Source: Physella acuta (Eukaryota; Mollusca; Gastropoda; Physidae). From it: a stretch of DNA of 64,000 nucleotides. Shown here one piece after another: positions 1 through 12,160 of the stretch. Below the pieces are notes generated by a model. The model saw only the letters and a list, made by a program, of their open reading frames with translations. It had not been told where the DNA came from and ran no database searches. Location: the NCBI RefSeq assembly GCF_028476545.1, contig NW_026731891.1:436501-500500 (forward strand). The letters are read 5' to 3'. The translations under genes were made by a program, and so were the position numbers. Each line of letters begins with the position of its first letter. Position 1 is the stretch's first letter.

Positions 1-3000
1 ACCACACTCACCACAACAGTCAATCACCACACTCACCACAACAAGCAATCACCACACTCACCACACTCACAACAGTCAATCACCACACTCACCACAACAG
101 TCAATCACCACACTCACCACAACAGTCAATCACCACACTCACCACAACAGTCAATCACCACACTCACCACAACAGTCAATCACCACACTCACCACAACAG
201 TCAATCACCACACTCACCACAACAGTCAATCACCACACTCACCACACTCACCACAACAGTCAATCACCACAACAGTCAATCACCACACTCACCACAACAG
301 TCAATCACCACACTCACCACAACAGTCAATCACCACAACAGTCAATCACCACACTCACCACAACAGTCAATCACCACACTCACCACAACAGTCAATCACC
401 ACACTCACCACACTCACCACAACAGTCAATCACCACACTCACCACACTCACCACAACAGTCAATCACCACACTCACCACACTCACCACAACAGTCAATCA
501 TCACACTCACCACAACAGTCAATCATCACAACAGTCAATCACCACACTCACCACAACAGTCAATCATCACACTCACCACAACAGTCAATCATCACAACAG
601 TCAATCACCACACTCACCACAACAGTCAATCACCACACTCACCACAACAGTCAATCACCACACTCACCACAACAGTCAATCATCACACTCACCACAACAG
701 TCAATCATCACAACAGTCAATCATCACACTCACCACAACAGTCAATCACCACACTCACCACAACAGTCAATCATCACACTCACAACAGTCAATCATCACA
801 CTCACCACAACAGTCAATCATCACACTCACCACAACAAGCAATCACCACACTCACCACAACAGTCAATCACCACACTCACCACAACAGTCAATCATTACA
901 CTCACCACAACAGTCAATCACCACACTCACCACAACAGTCAATCACCACACTCACCACAACAGTCAATCATCACACTCACCACAACAGTCAATCATCACA
1001 ACAGTCAATCATCACACTCACCACAACAGTCAATCACCACACTCACCACAACAAGCAATCACCACACTCACCACACTCACAACAGTCAATCACCACACTC
1101 ACCACAACAGTCAATCACCACACTCACCACAACAGTCAATCACCACACTCACCACAACAAGCAATCACCACACTCACCACACTCACAACAGTCAATCACC
1201 ACACTCACCACAACAGTCAATCACCACACTCACCACAACAGTCAATCACCACACTCACCACAACAGTCAATCACCACACTCACCACAACAGTCAATCACC
1301 ACACTCACCACAACAGTCAATCACCACACTCACCACAACAGTCAATCACCACACTCACCACACTCACCACAACAGTCAATCACCACAACAGTCAATCACC
1401 ACACTCACCACAACAGTCAATCACCACACTCACCACAACAGTCAATCACCACACTCACCACACTCACCACAACAGTCAATCACCACACTCACCACACTCA
1501 CCACAACAGTCAATCACCACACTCACCACACTCACCACAACAGTCAATCATCACACTCACCACAACAGTCAATCATCACAACAGTCAATCACCACACTCA
1601 CCACACTCACCACAACAGTCAATCACCACACTCACCACAACAGTCAATCACCACAACAGTCAATCACCACACTCACCACAACAGTCAATCACCACACTCA
1701 CCACAACAGTCAATCACCACACTCACCACACTCACCACAACAGTCAATCACCACACTCACCACACTCACCACAACAGTCAATCACCACACTCACCACACT
1801 CACCACAACAGTCAATCATCACACTCACCACAACAGTCAATCATCACAACAGTCAATCACCACACTCACCACACTCACCACAACAGTCAATCACCACACT
1901 CACCACACTCACCACAACAGTCAATCACCACACTCACCACACTCACCACAACAGTCAATCACCACACTCACCACACTCACCACAACAGTCAATCATCACA
2001 CTCACCACAACAGTCAATCATCACAACAGTCAATCACCACACTCACCACAACAGTCAATCATCACACTCACCACAACAGTCAATCATCACAACAGTCAAT
2101 CACCACACTCACCACAACAGTCAATCACCACACTCACCACAACAGTCAATCATCACACTCACCACAACAGTCAATCATCACAACAGTCAATCATCACACT
2201 CACCACAACAGTCAATCACCACACTCACCACAACAGTCAATCATCACACTCACAACAGTCAATCATCACACTCACCACAACAGTCAATCATCACACTCAC
2301 CACAACAAGCAATCACCACACTCACCACAACAGTCAATCACCACACTCACAACAGTCAATCACCACACTCACCACAACAGTCAATCACCACACTCACCAC
2401 AACAGTCAATCATCACACTCACCACAACAGTCAATCACCCACACTCACCACAGCAGTCAATCACCGCACTCACCACAACAGTCAATCATCACACTCACCA
2501 CAACAGTCAATCACCACACTCACCACACTCACCACACTCACCACAACAGTCAATCACCACACTCACCACAACAGTCAATCCCCACACTCACCACAGCAGT
2601 CAATCACCGCACTCACCACAACAGTCAATCATCACACTCACCACAACAGTCAATCATCACACTCCCCACACTCACCACAACAGTCAATCATCACACGCAT
2701 CACAACAGTCAATCATCACACTCACCACACTTACCACAACAGTTAATCACCACACTCACCACACTCACCACAACAGTCAATCACCCACACTCACCACAAC
2801 AGTCAATCACCACACTCACCACAACAGTCAATCACCACACTCACCACAACAGTCAATCACCACACTCACCACACACACCACAACAGTCAATCACCCACAC
2901 TCACCACAACAGTCAATCATCACACTCACCACAACAGTCAATCACCACACTCACCACAACAGTCAATCACCACACTCACCACAACAGTCAATCATCACAA

Positions 3001-3475
3001 CAGTCAATCATCACACTCACCACACACACCACAACAGTCAATCACCCACACTCACCACAACAGTCAATCATCACACTCACCACAACAGTCAATCACCACA
3101 CTCATCACACTCACCACAACAGTCAATCACCACACTCACCACAACAGTCAATCATCACACTCACCACAACAGTCAATCACCACACTCACCACAACAGTCA
3201 ATCACCACACTCACCACAACAGTCAATCACCACACTCACCACAACAGTCAATCATCACACTCACCACAACAGTCAATCATCACACTCACCACAACAGTCA
3301 ATCATCACAACAGTCAATCACCACACTCACCACAACAGTCAATCATCACACTCACCACAACACTCAATCACCACACTCACCACAACAGTCAATCACCACA
3401 CTCACCACAACAGTCAATCACCACACTCACCACAACAGTTAATTATCACACTCACCACAACAGTTAATTATCACA
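1..3475. repeat. C/A-rich satellite array, about 25-bp unit
   Basis: Tandem array built from modules such as CACCACACTCACCA and CAACAGTCAATCA, combined mostly into a 25-bp unit with shorter 9- and 16-bp submodules gained or lost. Variants (CATCA for CACCA, AACAAGCAATC for AACAGTCAATC) recur in the same order near positions 1, 1030 and 1150, so blocks of several hundred bases have been duplicated as higher-order repeats. G is very rare on this strand. The array runs off the left edge, so its full length is unknown. No gene is seen in it. Confidence 0.97.
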
Positions 3476-4333
3476 CTACAGTGTAGTCTGTACATATTTC
3501 TTTAGATATAGAGTCCTATTTTATGACGGCACCGTCATCGCGGTGTACAGGTCCGCATTCAAAATGGCAATCTGTGCTGTGAAAGGTTGTGACACTCAAA
3601 TCAGCAGATTCCTTTACTTCGACTGCCAAGGGTTATATTAAACCAAGGTCATAGAGATCAGCAATAAGCAGAACATAGAGGCTGTCAATTTTTAGCCAAT
3701 ATTTATCGAAGCGGTGTGTGAGTGAAGCAGCGGCAAATAAATGCTAATATGTTATCGACATTTTGTTTTTGGTAGGGACAGTACAGTTAACAATAAACTA
3801 CATTTTAATTAACAAAAGACAACTGTTAATAAAACAAATATGCTTGGCCTTCATACATATTAATAGCAATAGACCAAAGTCAAAAGTAATAATAAAATTT
3901 AATTGGAACATTATTTGATATTTAGATCTAGAATCTAGTTCTAAATCTAATCATGTTGAAAACTAAATTAAATCTAGATTCAGAGTGACTGGCTACGCTA
4001 GGTAGATATAGAATCTAGAATCTACTTATTCAATTAAATTTAATTTAATTACAAAATTATATTTGATTCATAAATAATAATTCAATAATTAATTTTAAAA
4101 AATAGGCCAAATAATAAAAAATGTAATTATCTGTAAGATCTAGAATCTAGCTCTAGATTCTAATCATTTTATTTAATGAACGAAATTATCTGAAATTGAA
4201 ATAGATTGTGTGACTAGACTTAGATCTAGAATCTGCTACTTAAGTTAAATTTTAAAAGTAGTTGATATTTTTGGTGTAGAAGGCGGCGGACGTAGGTATC
4301 ACATGATTTAGGTTGCGTGTTTGCAAGGACTAT
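3476..4333. other. AT-rich unique stretch between two arrays
   Basis: The first 30 bases (CAGTGTAGTCTGTACATATT) match one unit of the array that starts at 4334, so that unit also occurs at the satellite edge. The rest is AT-rich, with many TCTAGATCTAGA-type short palindromes. Apart from a 25-codon frame at 3564 no coding signal is visible. Confidence 0.6.
3564..3641 (+). CDS. 25-codon open frame, possible THAP-like start
   Basis: ATG in a reasonable context after a GC-richer stretch with a TGACGGCACCGTCA palindrome. The peptide begins MAICAVKGCDTQ, and the CxxxxC near the start recalls the beginning of THAP zinc fingers, but the frame ends before the rest of such a domain. It could be a first exon, a decayed P-element-type fragment or chance. 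I do not recognise a function. Confidence 0.15.
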   Translation: MAICAVKGCDTQISRFLYFDCQGLY

Positions 4334-4968
4334 ATTCTAGATGCCCACAGTGTAGTCTGTACATATTTCCCTGCCCACTTTTGTCTATTCTAGTTGCCCA
4401 CAGTGTAGTCTGTACATATTTCCCTGCACACTTTTGTCTATTCTAGATGCCCACAGTGTAGTCTGTACATATTTCCCTGCCCACTTTTGTCTATTCTAGA
4501 TGCCCACAGTGTAGTCTGTACATATTTCCCTGCCAACTTTTGTCTATTCTAGTTGCCCACAGTGTAGTCTGTACTGTACATATTTCCCTGCAAACTTTTG
4601 TCTATTCTAGTTGCCCACAGTGTAGTCTGTACATATTTCCCTGCCCACTTTTGTCTATTCTAGTTGCCCACAGTGTAGTCTGTACTGTACATATTTCCCT
4701 GCCAACTTTTGTCTATTCTAGTTGCCCACAGTGTAGTCTGTACTGTACATATTTCCCTGCAAACTTTTGTCTATTCTAGTTGCCCACAGTGTAGTCTGTA
4801 CATATTTCCCTGCCAACTTTTGTCTATTCTAGTTGCCCACAGTGTAGTCTGTACTGTACATATTTCCCTGCAAACTTTTGTCTATTCTAGATGCCCATAG
4901 TGTAGTCTGTACTGTACATATTTCCCTGCCCACTTTTGTCTATTCTAGATGCCCACAGTGTAGCCTTA
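4334..4968. repeat. Minisatellite, about 53-58-bp unit
   Basis: About twelve copies of a unit containing GCCCACAGTGTAGTCTGTAC, CATATTTCCCTGC and CTTTTGTCTATTCTAG. Units differ mainly by presence or absence of an extra TGTAC and by CCC/CAA/CAC changes before ACTTTTG. Short open frames with repeated residues here are products of the repeat. The array ends about 25 bases from the candidate minus-strand exon at 4994-5108, on its donor side. Confidence 0.95.
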
Positions 4969-4993
4969 AAATATTTCTGCTCTTTAATCTAAC

Positions 4994-5108
4994 CTTTCTT
5001 TGCCAGAGCACCAGCACTGTTGAAGATGTTGGTGTCACCTGCAGCAAGTTCACCATCTTTCACCAGCTGATTCCAAAGACGGCTAAGCCCATCTTTTGTG
5101 AAGCATGA
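4994..5108 (-). CDS. Candidate internal or last exon of an unrecognised gene
   Basis: On the minus strand a good acceptor (TCTCTTTCAG) precedes an open segment that reads SCFTKDGLSRLWNQL, then VKDGELAAGDTNIF and NSAGALAKK, and ends at AAAG followed by GTTAGA. If the donor is not used, a stop follows one codon later (about 4989). The peptide has a soluble, helical look and codon use more gene-like than its surroundings. I cannot assign it to a family. The plus strand also has an open frame with an acceptor-like CTTTGCCAG and a TGA at about 5107 (STSTVEDVGVTCSKF...), but it looks less protein-like. No flanking exon of the same gene was found. Confidence 0.4.
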
Positions 5109-6399
5109 CTGAAAGAGATATCAATTTCAAAAATTTTATTTTTTAAACTTTAAGAAACTTGTAATTGGAAATTAATTGAATAAAAAACTACTTTCATGGA
5201 TGCAATGTATAAAGCTCTAAGTTGTTAAAACAAACAGGTACACCACACCCCATTTCACTAACATGATACACACACCAACCAATGTAAACATGTTGTCAGA
5301 TTTTTATAATCAACTTCATAAAATATGACTAACACATTTGGATGATTTGGAAACAAATAAATAAATATTATGGAACCAAACAAAAATTATTTATTTGTTT
5401 ACAATCTGACCACATCAGGTATGTTAGGGGAGATGACCTGAGTTTTAAGTGACACCTGTGTTGGGCTTGGACAGAATAAACAACTGACCTGGATATCTGC
5501 TTTTTGCCAGTTACAGTCAAGCCTAGCTTGTGGCCTGAGATGGGCCTGCTGTATCCAGCCTATACTCATTGCAGGTCAAAAAAACATGCTGTCAAAGGCT
5601 CTAGCAAAAATAAAAGTTTCATTCAGATTCTGTTATAACATTATCACACTAGATCAACACATACAATTACACCTACTAGAAATCTAGTTACTATTTTGGA
5701 CCTGGTGATCCATAGAGCAGATGAAGTAGAGTTCACCTGTTTCAGTGACATGGGCATATGCAGAGTTACTGTGGTGAGCACTATGCCAGGTTGCTTTTTC
5801 CAAAACAAATGATACTTATTAACAATTTTAATTATGTTTAAATTTAAAATCTGCATGGAGAAGATCAATGGAGTGAGGCGTAACATTCCAACACGCAGAG
5901 GCAATAGTTAGAGGTAGGGAATCATCCATTTATCACATCCATATGTAGGGGGAAGGGTCCCAAAAATAGATGAATGGGCTGAGGTGGGGGGGTGGGGGTC
6001 AATGTGGACATCCACATATTGAATTTATCATCAAAATACATTTTAAAATGAACATAAAACTTGTTCCAGTATATTATTAGTAGAATTAAGTGTTAAAAAC
6101 TAACCCTTTCAATATGTAAATAAATCACCATAGCTACACTGGGGCCATTCATACCATAAGCCTTACCATTTTTACCTCCCCTCTAAAATGTTACAAGTTG
6201 TCACCAAAAACCAGAACCCAACATATAAAATGACATTACACCTCAGCCTACCATCTATCTACTACTAAATCCCTCTTGAAATTGCACTTTTAAAAGCAAT
6301 TTTTCTCTATTGACTAAGCTCAGTAAACATTTTGATCAATTGTTATCAACAATTTAAAACATATATTTTACCAACATGAGATATTGGCTAAAATTTAGT
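5109..6399. other. Intergenic, AT-rich; one SINE fragment
   Basis: No host coding signal seen. Contains the SINE tail fragment at 5698-5796 and a G-rich stretch near 5945-6000. Predicted frames here are short and unconvincing. Confidence 0.5.
5698..5796 (-). mobile_element. SINE fragment, 3' body
   Basis: The reverse complement matches the body and tail of the full-length SINE at 50408-50627 (GCATAGTGCT, AACAGGTGAACTCTACTTCA, TGGATCACCAGGT). The tRNA-like head is missing, so this is a truncated copy. Confidence 0.75.
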
Positions 6400-7486
6400 T
6401 TCTAACATTATTGCAAGAGGGTGTTTTCACACTTTTGGAAAACCTCTCCCTAATCTTCTTCTTTCAGCCCAGGAAAATAACGCCGCAGTTAGTTTTCAAG
6501 AGATTGCCCAGAAATCTCCTCTTTCAAATGTTTTTTAATGCCACACTCAGATTCAACTACCACACTGCAGAGTTTCTAAAACATGGCAATTTTAATTTTT
6601 TTCGCCAATTTTGCAGCTTTTATAAAAATGCCCTGAGAGTGAGATTATCATAAAAAGAGAAAATATTTGTTCCTTTTCACTGAATCTTCAGGTTAAGCTT
6701 TTGTTGATGTTTGAATATATACTCTATTTCATTAAAGTATATCAAAAGGTCTTATTTCTCTTGCACTTCCAGTCTTTCCATTTAAAAACAGGATATACAA
6801 CAGTTCTTTTGACAGCCAGAGTACTGTAGTAGAGAAAACCAGAACCTAGTAATTTTTATTCATGTCTTTGCACAGTTCTTTAAACAGATGGGTGTTTAGG
6901 TCTCCCGATTTAATACAATTTACAACTTTTATCAGCAGTGGAGTTGGAAGAGTCTTATTGGGGAAGGTATATTCCAGTGAATCATGCAGTAAATTCCCCT
7001 TGGTTAGGGAGCTAATTTTTACTTTTTTTTTCTGAAAGGCCAATTTTGACCTGAACACATAGTGCACCATCAACTTTAAAAGCAAACATTGGTGAAAGTT
7101 TGATTTCATTCAAAATTTGTTCTTTAACATCTACAAACATGTCTGATATATATGGTTGCACTAAGGATGCGTTTCCTTGATGAAAACTGCCTGTTCAGTC
7201 AAGTCTCTGATGTTTGCAACTAGCTTCATGACGTTGTGTGTTCCAAATGAATCGTCTCTAAATGACGTTTTAGTTTTTTTTAAAGTTTCATAGACTCATG
7301 ACGAGAACAACTTTGCACAGTATGCATTGTTTCTTCTTGATTCTATTTCCAGTGATGTTAGTAAAGAAGAGTTTCAGATTTTCTTCTAAATATTTTTTTC
7401 ATTGCTAGTTTAACCAGTTGGCGACCCCCAGAAAGCTCTTCGCGACCCAGCTGGGGGTCATGACCCACAGTTTGGGAACCCATGCA
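6400..7486 (-). pseudogene. Decayed hAT transposon with transposase remnant (ZBED5/SCAND3-like)
   Basis: Between 7109 and 6846 the minus strand encodes an 87-residue fragment with LIKVVNCIKSGDLNTHLFKE, which fits the conserved VVKIVNYIRSKALNSRLF region of ZBED5/SCAND3-type hAT transposases. Just downstream, in a shifted frame, FSTTVLWLSKELLYILF corresponds to the family's FHTEVRWLSRGKVL motif, and lower down KIGEKN with CHVLETL recalls KxExxNFEMFP. Frames change and stops occur, so it is a dead copy. At 7407-7486 the reverse complement reads GGGTTCCCAAACTGTGGGTC and ATGACCCCCAGC, the usual hAT terminal sequence of this group, marking its 5' end. The 3' end is not resolved. Confidence 0.7.
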
Positions 7487-8029
7487 CTAAGCCTAATCAC
7501 TAGACTAACTTTGACAACCTAATTTATTCACTATAACTAGGCCTAGGCATATTATTAATTTATTTAGGCTAGGCCTAATACTAATAAATTTATATTTTTA
7601 CAAATTAGGCCTAGTGTAGTTAGTACAGTTCTGTTAGTATCAGGCAGTATTATTAGGCCTAGAAATAATAGATCTAGATTAGAATCTAGTATTATTATTT
7701 ATTTATTAGGACCTATGCATTATCATATGCTTGGCTTAGGGCAGAGGATTAGGTTTTTTAGGCCTAAGCTTACACTATTAAACTACTAGGCATGCTGTCC
7801 AGCTTCGCTTAGGCTTTCGAAAACATTCAGAATTTGAATGCTTAATTAATTCGCCCGATGGTCGGTCTATGACCTCAGGAGTTATGAAGAGGTTCCTACG
7901 TGGACATTTTTTTCCGATTTTTAACTCATATAAGGCGCCTGTCAGTCGAGGTCAGTTTTGACCCCCTCATCGTAGAGTTTTTGGCCAACCGGCCCCCGGG
8001 TTCTGTCGCCCCTAGGCAAGATCTTGCCA
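7487..8029. other. AGGCCTAG-rich noncoding stretch
   Basis: Dense in TAGGCCTAG-type palindromic words and TAGATCTAGAAT. No gene or clear element boundary seen. Confidence 0.5.
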
Positions 8030-8755
8030 AATTTGGAGCGCCTGCGGCGCCGGGAAAAGCCCTATCGGACACCCGACAACTTTGCTTTATATATTATAGA
8101 GATTAGCAAATTGCATAGATAAAGATTTCATTAAAGTAATTAAGGCCTGAAATACTTTACTATAGAAATGTATTATTTGAATAGATTCTATATCTAGGTA
8201 GGGTCTACATCTGTGTAAGTCTAGTTTTTCTGTAGATCTAGATAATCTAGATCTAGAATATCTAGATCTAGAATATCTAGATTTAGAATCCTAATAGAAA
8301 TTTTTTTTTTTAGTTTAGCCCGAGCAAAATTGTATAGTATAAATTTTATAGCGTACGTAGATCTAAATAATATTTGAATGAAATAGTTCATTTCTGTTTA
8401 TTCTAAACTCGGAAGATGACGTCGTCAGTTTCGTGCTCTTTTTTTAGTGTTAACAATAAGCGACGTCATTGTTAAATGCGTTCTTGTCCCAAGTTTAAAC
8501 ACTTTTCCGGTTGCATAAATAAAACTGTTTTTCTACATTCGAATATGCCTTTATTTTTAATTTTCCTTCTTTAAATAAAATTGTGGTTATACATTTAAAA
8601 CATCTAACATATTATTTTCAACAAAAGTCCGTATAAAGTTCTCCATATATCGCTGCAGTTTCTGATGTGATGTCCGGCGAAAATATTTTGCGGACAGACA
8701 GACAGAGAGAGAGAGGGGGGGGGGGGTGCGCACAGGGGCTTTTATATATTAGGAT
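8030..8755. repeat. Dispersed repeat family A, copy 1
   Basis: Closely resembles 53316-53882 in the same orientation: both begin with a GGCGCCGGGAAAAGCCC / GCCGGGAAGTGCCC type head and CCTATCGG(A/G)CACCCGACAACT, pass through TAGATCTAGAATATCTAGA repeats, and end with TGATGTGATGTCCGGCGAAA followed by ATATTTTGCGGACAGACAG. This copy ends in GACAGACAGAGAGAG and a G run. No coding capacity or terminal inverted repeats seen; class unknown. Confidence 0.75.
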
Positions 8756-8900
8756 TAGATTATCTAATTATAATTAAGTAGGCCTAACTATTATAACTAA
8801 CTGGAGGTGAACATTAGGCGAAGAGTAAAAAAAATAGTTCAAAATATACGCTAAAATGGAGTTTTACCCATTATATACTATTATATAGGCTACTGAAACC

Positions 8901-9920
8901 GGTAAAATCACGATATAGTATCGGTTATTATTCCGGAAATGTACAGCAGTAAAAAACAGTGAAACCATGGCGTAGTCTGTAGAGCCGTTCCGGAAACCAC
9001 CGGAAAAACTGTAAACCATCATTTATTTGCCGCAATATTATTTTTAATAGGCCTACATAATACATAATGTTTTAAAATGTGCAAGGATTGATTTTAGTTG
9101 CATTTTATTTTAAATAATAGGCCTACTGTTTTGCTAATTATTTTGTATTTCTAATTATTTTAAGTGTATGTGCTAATTATTGCTGCTACTAAACATTGTT
9201 CTAGTTCTTCTAACTACTTTAGGCGCCTAACTTTAGTAAATCTTATCGTCTTATTTTAATAACAGAACTAGAATCTAGAGCTAGACTATTTGTCGCAAAT
9301 CTTCAGCAGGTTTTTTTCTGTGTTTCTTAAAAAAAGCATTAGACTACACTCGACTTTATTTATAATATTTTAAATTTAGGCCTACTACTACTAGACCTAC
9401 TTGACAAGTAGTAGGCCTACTTGTTGCTAATTTTTTGTCAATTAAACATTAAATTAAGTTAAAACATTAATTCAATGCACTTGACTCTTCTTTTAATTTT
9501 TTATTATTTCAACGGTAGACCCTATATACAGACGATCCTACACTATTCTCAACGACACTGTCATTGAGTGGCTTATCGAAAGTGTCGGTATAGAATAAGC
9601 TACAGTTTAACAACGATAGTGTCAACTGAGAAACCACCAAAGGGTTTTATTCTCATCAACACAAACGGAGAGAGGCTCAACGATTCTGTCGTTGAGATGA
9701 TCCGCATGGGGTGCTTTATAGTACTATATACTACTATCTATTATTATCTATGGTTTACACTTTAGTATTTACACTTTTTTACACTTTACAGTTTTACAGT
9801 AACGAATGTTACCAAAACTCAACATTATCAACAAACATTATTACTTCTTAGGCAATCTTAGGGCTTAGGCCTACCCGACCCAATGCCCAATAATTTCCGA
9901 CGCTATATCGTGATTTTACC
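8901..9920. mobile_element. Candidate nonautonomous DNA transposon bounded by inverted repeats
   Basis: GGTAAAATCACGATATAG at 8901-8918 is matched exactly in inverse at 9903-9920, with weaker similarity continuing inward (TATCGGTTATTATT versus CGTCGGAAATTATT). Inside are two hairpin-capable sequences, CTCAACGACACTGTCATTGAG near 9553 and CTCAACGATTCTGTCGTTGAG near 9678. No transposase is visible in the 1 kb interior. A TGAA on both sides could be a target duplication, but the exact edge is uncertain. Confidence 0.55.
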
Positions 9921-10349
9921 CTGAAGCCTAGTCTAGTTCTAAATTTTAGATGAATCTAGATCTAGATCTACTACTCTAGATCTAGATATTATATCTAGAT
10001 CTAGAATCTAGTACTCTATAGTCTATCAGTATCACGTACATTTATTATTTTTTTCTTACACTGATTGTGTAGTAACGGAAGTAGAATCTAATCAAGATAA
10101 ACCGGATCAGTAAATCTCTTGCTTGAAAGCAAGAAATCGAAATCTAGATCTAGACTCTAGATCTCTAGGTCCCTAATAGACTAATAGATCTATAAATCTA
10201 TATAGATCTCTTCTAGCTCTATACGAGATCTATACTAGATCTAGTAAAGTACTAGGTAGTCTCTCTAGTCTCTAGACCAGTGGTTCTTACTATTTCTTTG
10301 GCCTAACCTAAGTTCGATCGAACGTGGGTTCGGTGAGTCCGTTGCAGGG
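9921..10349. other. CTAGATCTAGA simple-sequence region
   Basis: Low-complexity run of CTAGATCTAGAATCTAGT-type words. The CCAGTGGTTCTTACTATTTC at about 10275 resembles a hAT terminus but no partner end was found. Confidence 0.5.
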
Positions 10350-10460
10350 GCAGAGGCTTAGCGATGGGGGAGTGGGGAGGTGCGGACCGCACCGGGTGAC
10401 ACATTTTAGGGGGGGGGGGATGACATCACTGAAAAAAAATAGCAAAATATATACAGTTAA
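10350..10460 (+). mobile_element. Truncated hAT MITE (GCGTAGCGA family)
   Basis: Starts CAGAGGCTTAGCGATGG and continues with GGTGCGGACCGCACCGGGTG and a G run before AGCAAAATATATA. It matches the left half of the family at 10972 and the reverse of 27737-28011. No right terminus, so truncated. Confidence 0.65.
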
Positions 10461-10971
10461 AAAATGATTAATTAGAGTTAATTACACTTTAACGAGCGAA
10501 TTTGATAGAGAAATCAACGCTACATACAGCAGTATTAATAACCGACTATAGATAAACATCGTTAGTTTATCTGAGCACGGTTTTAAATTATCACCGATGA
10601 AAGGGGGGGGGGGGGATTACATCAACTAAACGTTACAAACTTTGCCTGGGGAAAAAGGTTTTGTTGTGGAGAGTGACGCCAAATTTTATAATTACCTACA
10701 GTAACAAGGATTTTTGCAATTGAATTAATAACAGTAAGTTATGGGGGGGGGGGGGGGGGGGGGTCGTCCATAAATGACGTCATACTCGTAGGGGGAGGGG
10801 GGGGGGTCGGTAATTTTGTGACGATGTGTGCTGAGGAGGAGGGAGGGGTTCAGATGGTGCGACGTCACACTTTTGCTTTATAGATAAGAAATGTTAGAAA
10901 ACGAATTTTAGACGTTATTTTAGCGTTTTAGAAAACAGTTTTAATACATTATAATAGGAATAGATTAAAAC
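10461..10971. other. Noncoding stretch with several long G runs
   Basis: Contains G runs near 10604, 10742-10763 and 10792-10806, the longest being about 22 bases. No gene. The runs are typical of the MITE families in this region and could form quadruplexes. Confidence 0.5.
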
Positions 10972-11123
10972 AGGGGCGTAGCGAGGGGGGGCGGGGGTGC
11001 GGACCGCACCGGGTGACACCATTTAGGGAGGTGACACCAAGGTAAAAAATAGCAAAATATATAGAGAAAAACTTGAGGGGGTGCAAATCGAAAGTTTGAG
11101 GGGGGGGGGGGGGGGGTGCAGTT
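10972..11123 (+). mobile_element. Truncated hAT MITE (GCGTAGCGA family)
   Basis: Left terminus CAGGGGCGTAGCGAGG, then GCGGACCGCACCGGGTGACA, AATAGCAAAATATATAGAGA and GCAAATCGAAAGTTTGAGG. The sequence breaks off in a G run and joins the LINE ORF1 fragment at 11124 without a right terminus. Confidence 0.7.
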
Positions 11124-11775
11124 GTTGCTGGTTCCTGTGTTGCTGTCAGGTGTACATTGGGTGTTAATTCTGGTGTTGATGACTGGCAGTGGTTGGTCCA
11201 GTGTCTGTCCGAGCCGCACACCTGGCAGGCTTGGTGCCTTCCTGGCAATGCAATGAGGATATTCCGTGTTGTGTCTTTGTATGTAATTTTGATGTAGTGT
11301 GGGATGTGTTGTGGGTTGTCGTTCTGGATGGTGAATCTGCGGTTATTTGTGTGTGGGATTGTGGTTATTGTAGGTGTAGATTTGCTGATTGTTTGAAGTG
11401 CCTTGCTTAGTGTTTCGTTGCTCATGGCAGGCGGGACCCATCTAAAGGTTCCGATGATTTTGTCTTTGCAGTATCTGTCAAAGTTCATAGTGTATGGACC
11501 GTGTGTTTTGGTGGTGCCGTCCAGATCCGCTGCATCAAACTCGTTGGACGAGAAGTATCAAGTATCCCCTCGTCCATAGTTGAGCAGCAAGATCTGGTGT
11601 GGGCTAATGATATTTCGCAAGAGGTGCCCTGGGATGTTCTGGTGATTGCTTGATTTGATGGTCACTTGCATTACTGTAGGCGAGTCGAAGAGCTCAGGAG
11701 CTATTTCATCAGACTGGTTGATGGTGATTGTTGTCTTGATATCTGAAAAGGTTTGGGCCCATGATTTCATTAAGC
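11124..11775 (-). pseudogene. LINE-type ORF1 fragment with CCHC zinc knuckle
   Basis: Minus-strand open segments between 11770 and 11125 encode a hydrophilic RNA-binding-type protein with a zinc knuckle CQVCGSDRHWTNHC and upstream blocks FDRYCKDKIIGTFRWVPP and RNILIALPGRH. This layout fits ORF1 proteins of non-LTR retrotransposons. The two open stretches lie in different frames (11770-11558 and 11488-11130), so the copy is broken, and no reverse transcriptase follows because the 3' side has been replaced by a MITE piece. Family (Jockey, CR1, RTE) not decided. A host gene with this knuckle is less likely given the context. Confidence 0.5.
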
Positions 11776-11799
11776 CACCCGAACCGTAGTCCGGGTGGG

Positions 11800-12160
11800 T
11801 TGTGTTGTGGTTGTGTTGTGGTTGTGGTTGTGTTGTGGTTGTGTTGTGGTTGTGTTGTGGTTGTGTTGTGTTGTGGTTGTGTTTTGTTTGTGTTTTTGTT
11901 GTTTTTTGTTTGTTTTTTATGCTGGAAAGGCTCTATTTGGGCGCGGGCGCCAAGGAAAGCGTGTTGTTAGTTGGTGATTCTAATGTTGTGGTTGTGTTGT
12001 AGTTGTGTTTGTGGCTGTGTTGTGGCTTTGTGGCTGTGTTGTGGTTGGGTTGTGGTTGGGTTGTGGTTGTGTTGTGGTTGTATTGTGGTTGTGTTGGGAT
12101 TGTGTTTTTGTTGTGTTTTTGTTGTGTTTTTGTTGTGTTTTTCTTTGTTTTGTTCTGTTC
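11800..12160. repeat. TGTGGT-rich microsatellite
   Basis: Imperfect repeats of GTTGTGGTTGTGTT, interrupted near 11890-11990 by a T-rich part and a short unique stretch, with GTTGTGTTTTT units at the end. All open frames here, on both strands, are repeat artefacts. Confidence 0.9.

Noticed and set aside
1-3475. CRISPR-like array
   Set aside because: No unique spacers between repeats; eukaryotic satellite.
4540-5108. Plus-strand frames with AHSVVCTVHISL repeats
   Set aside because: Minisatellite artefact; only the terminal part overlaps a candidate exon, and that is better on the minus strand.
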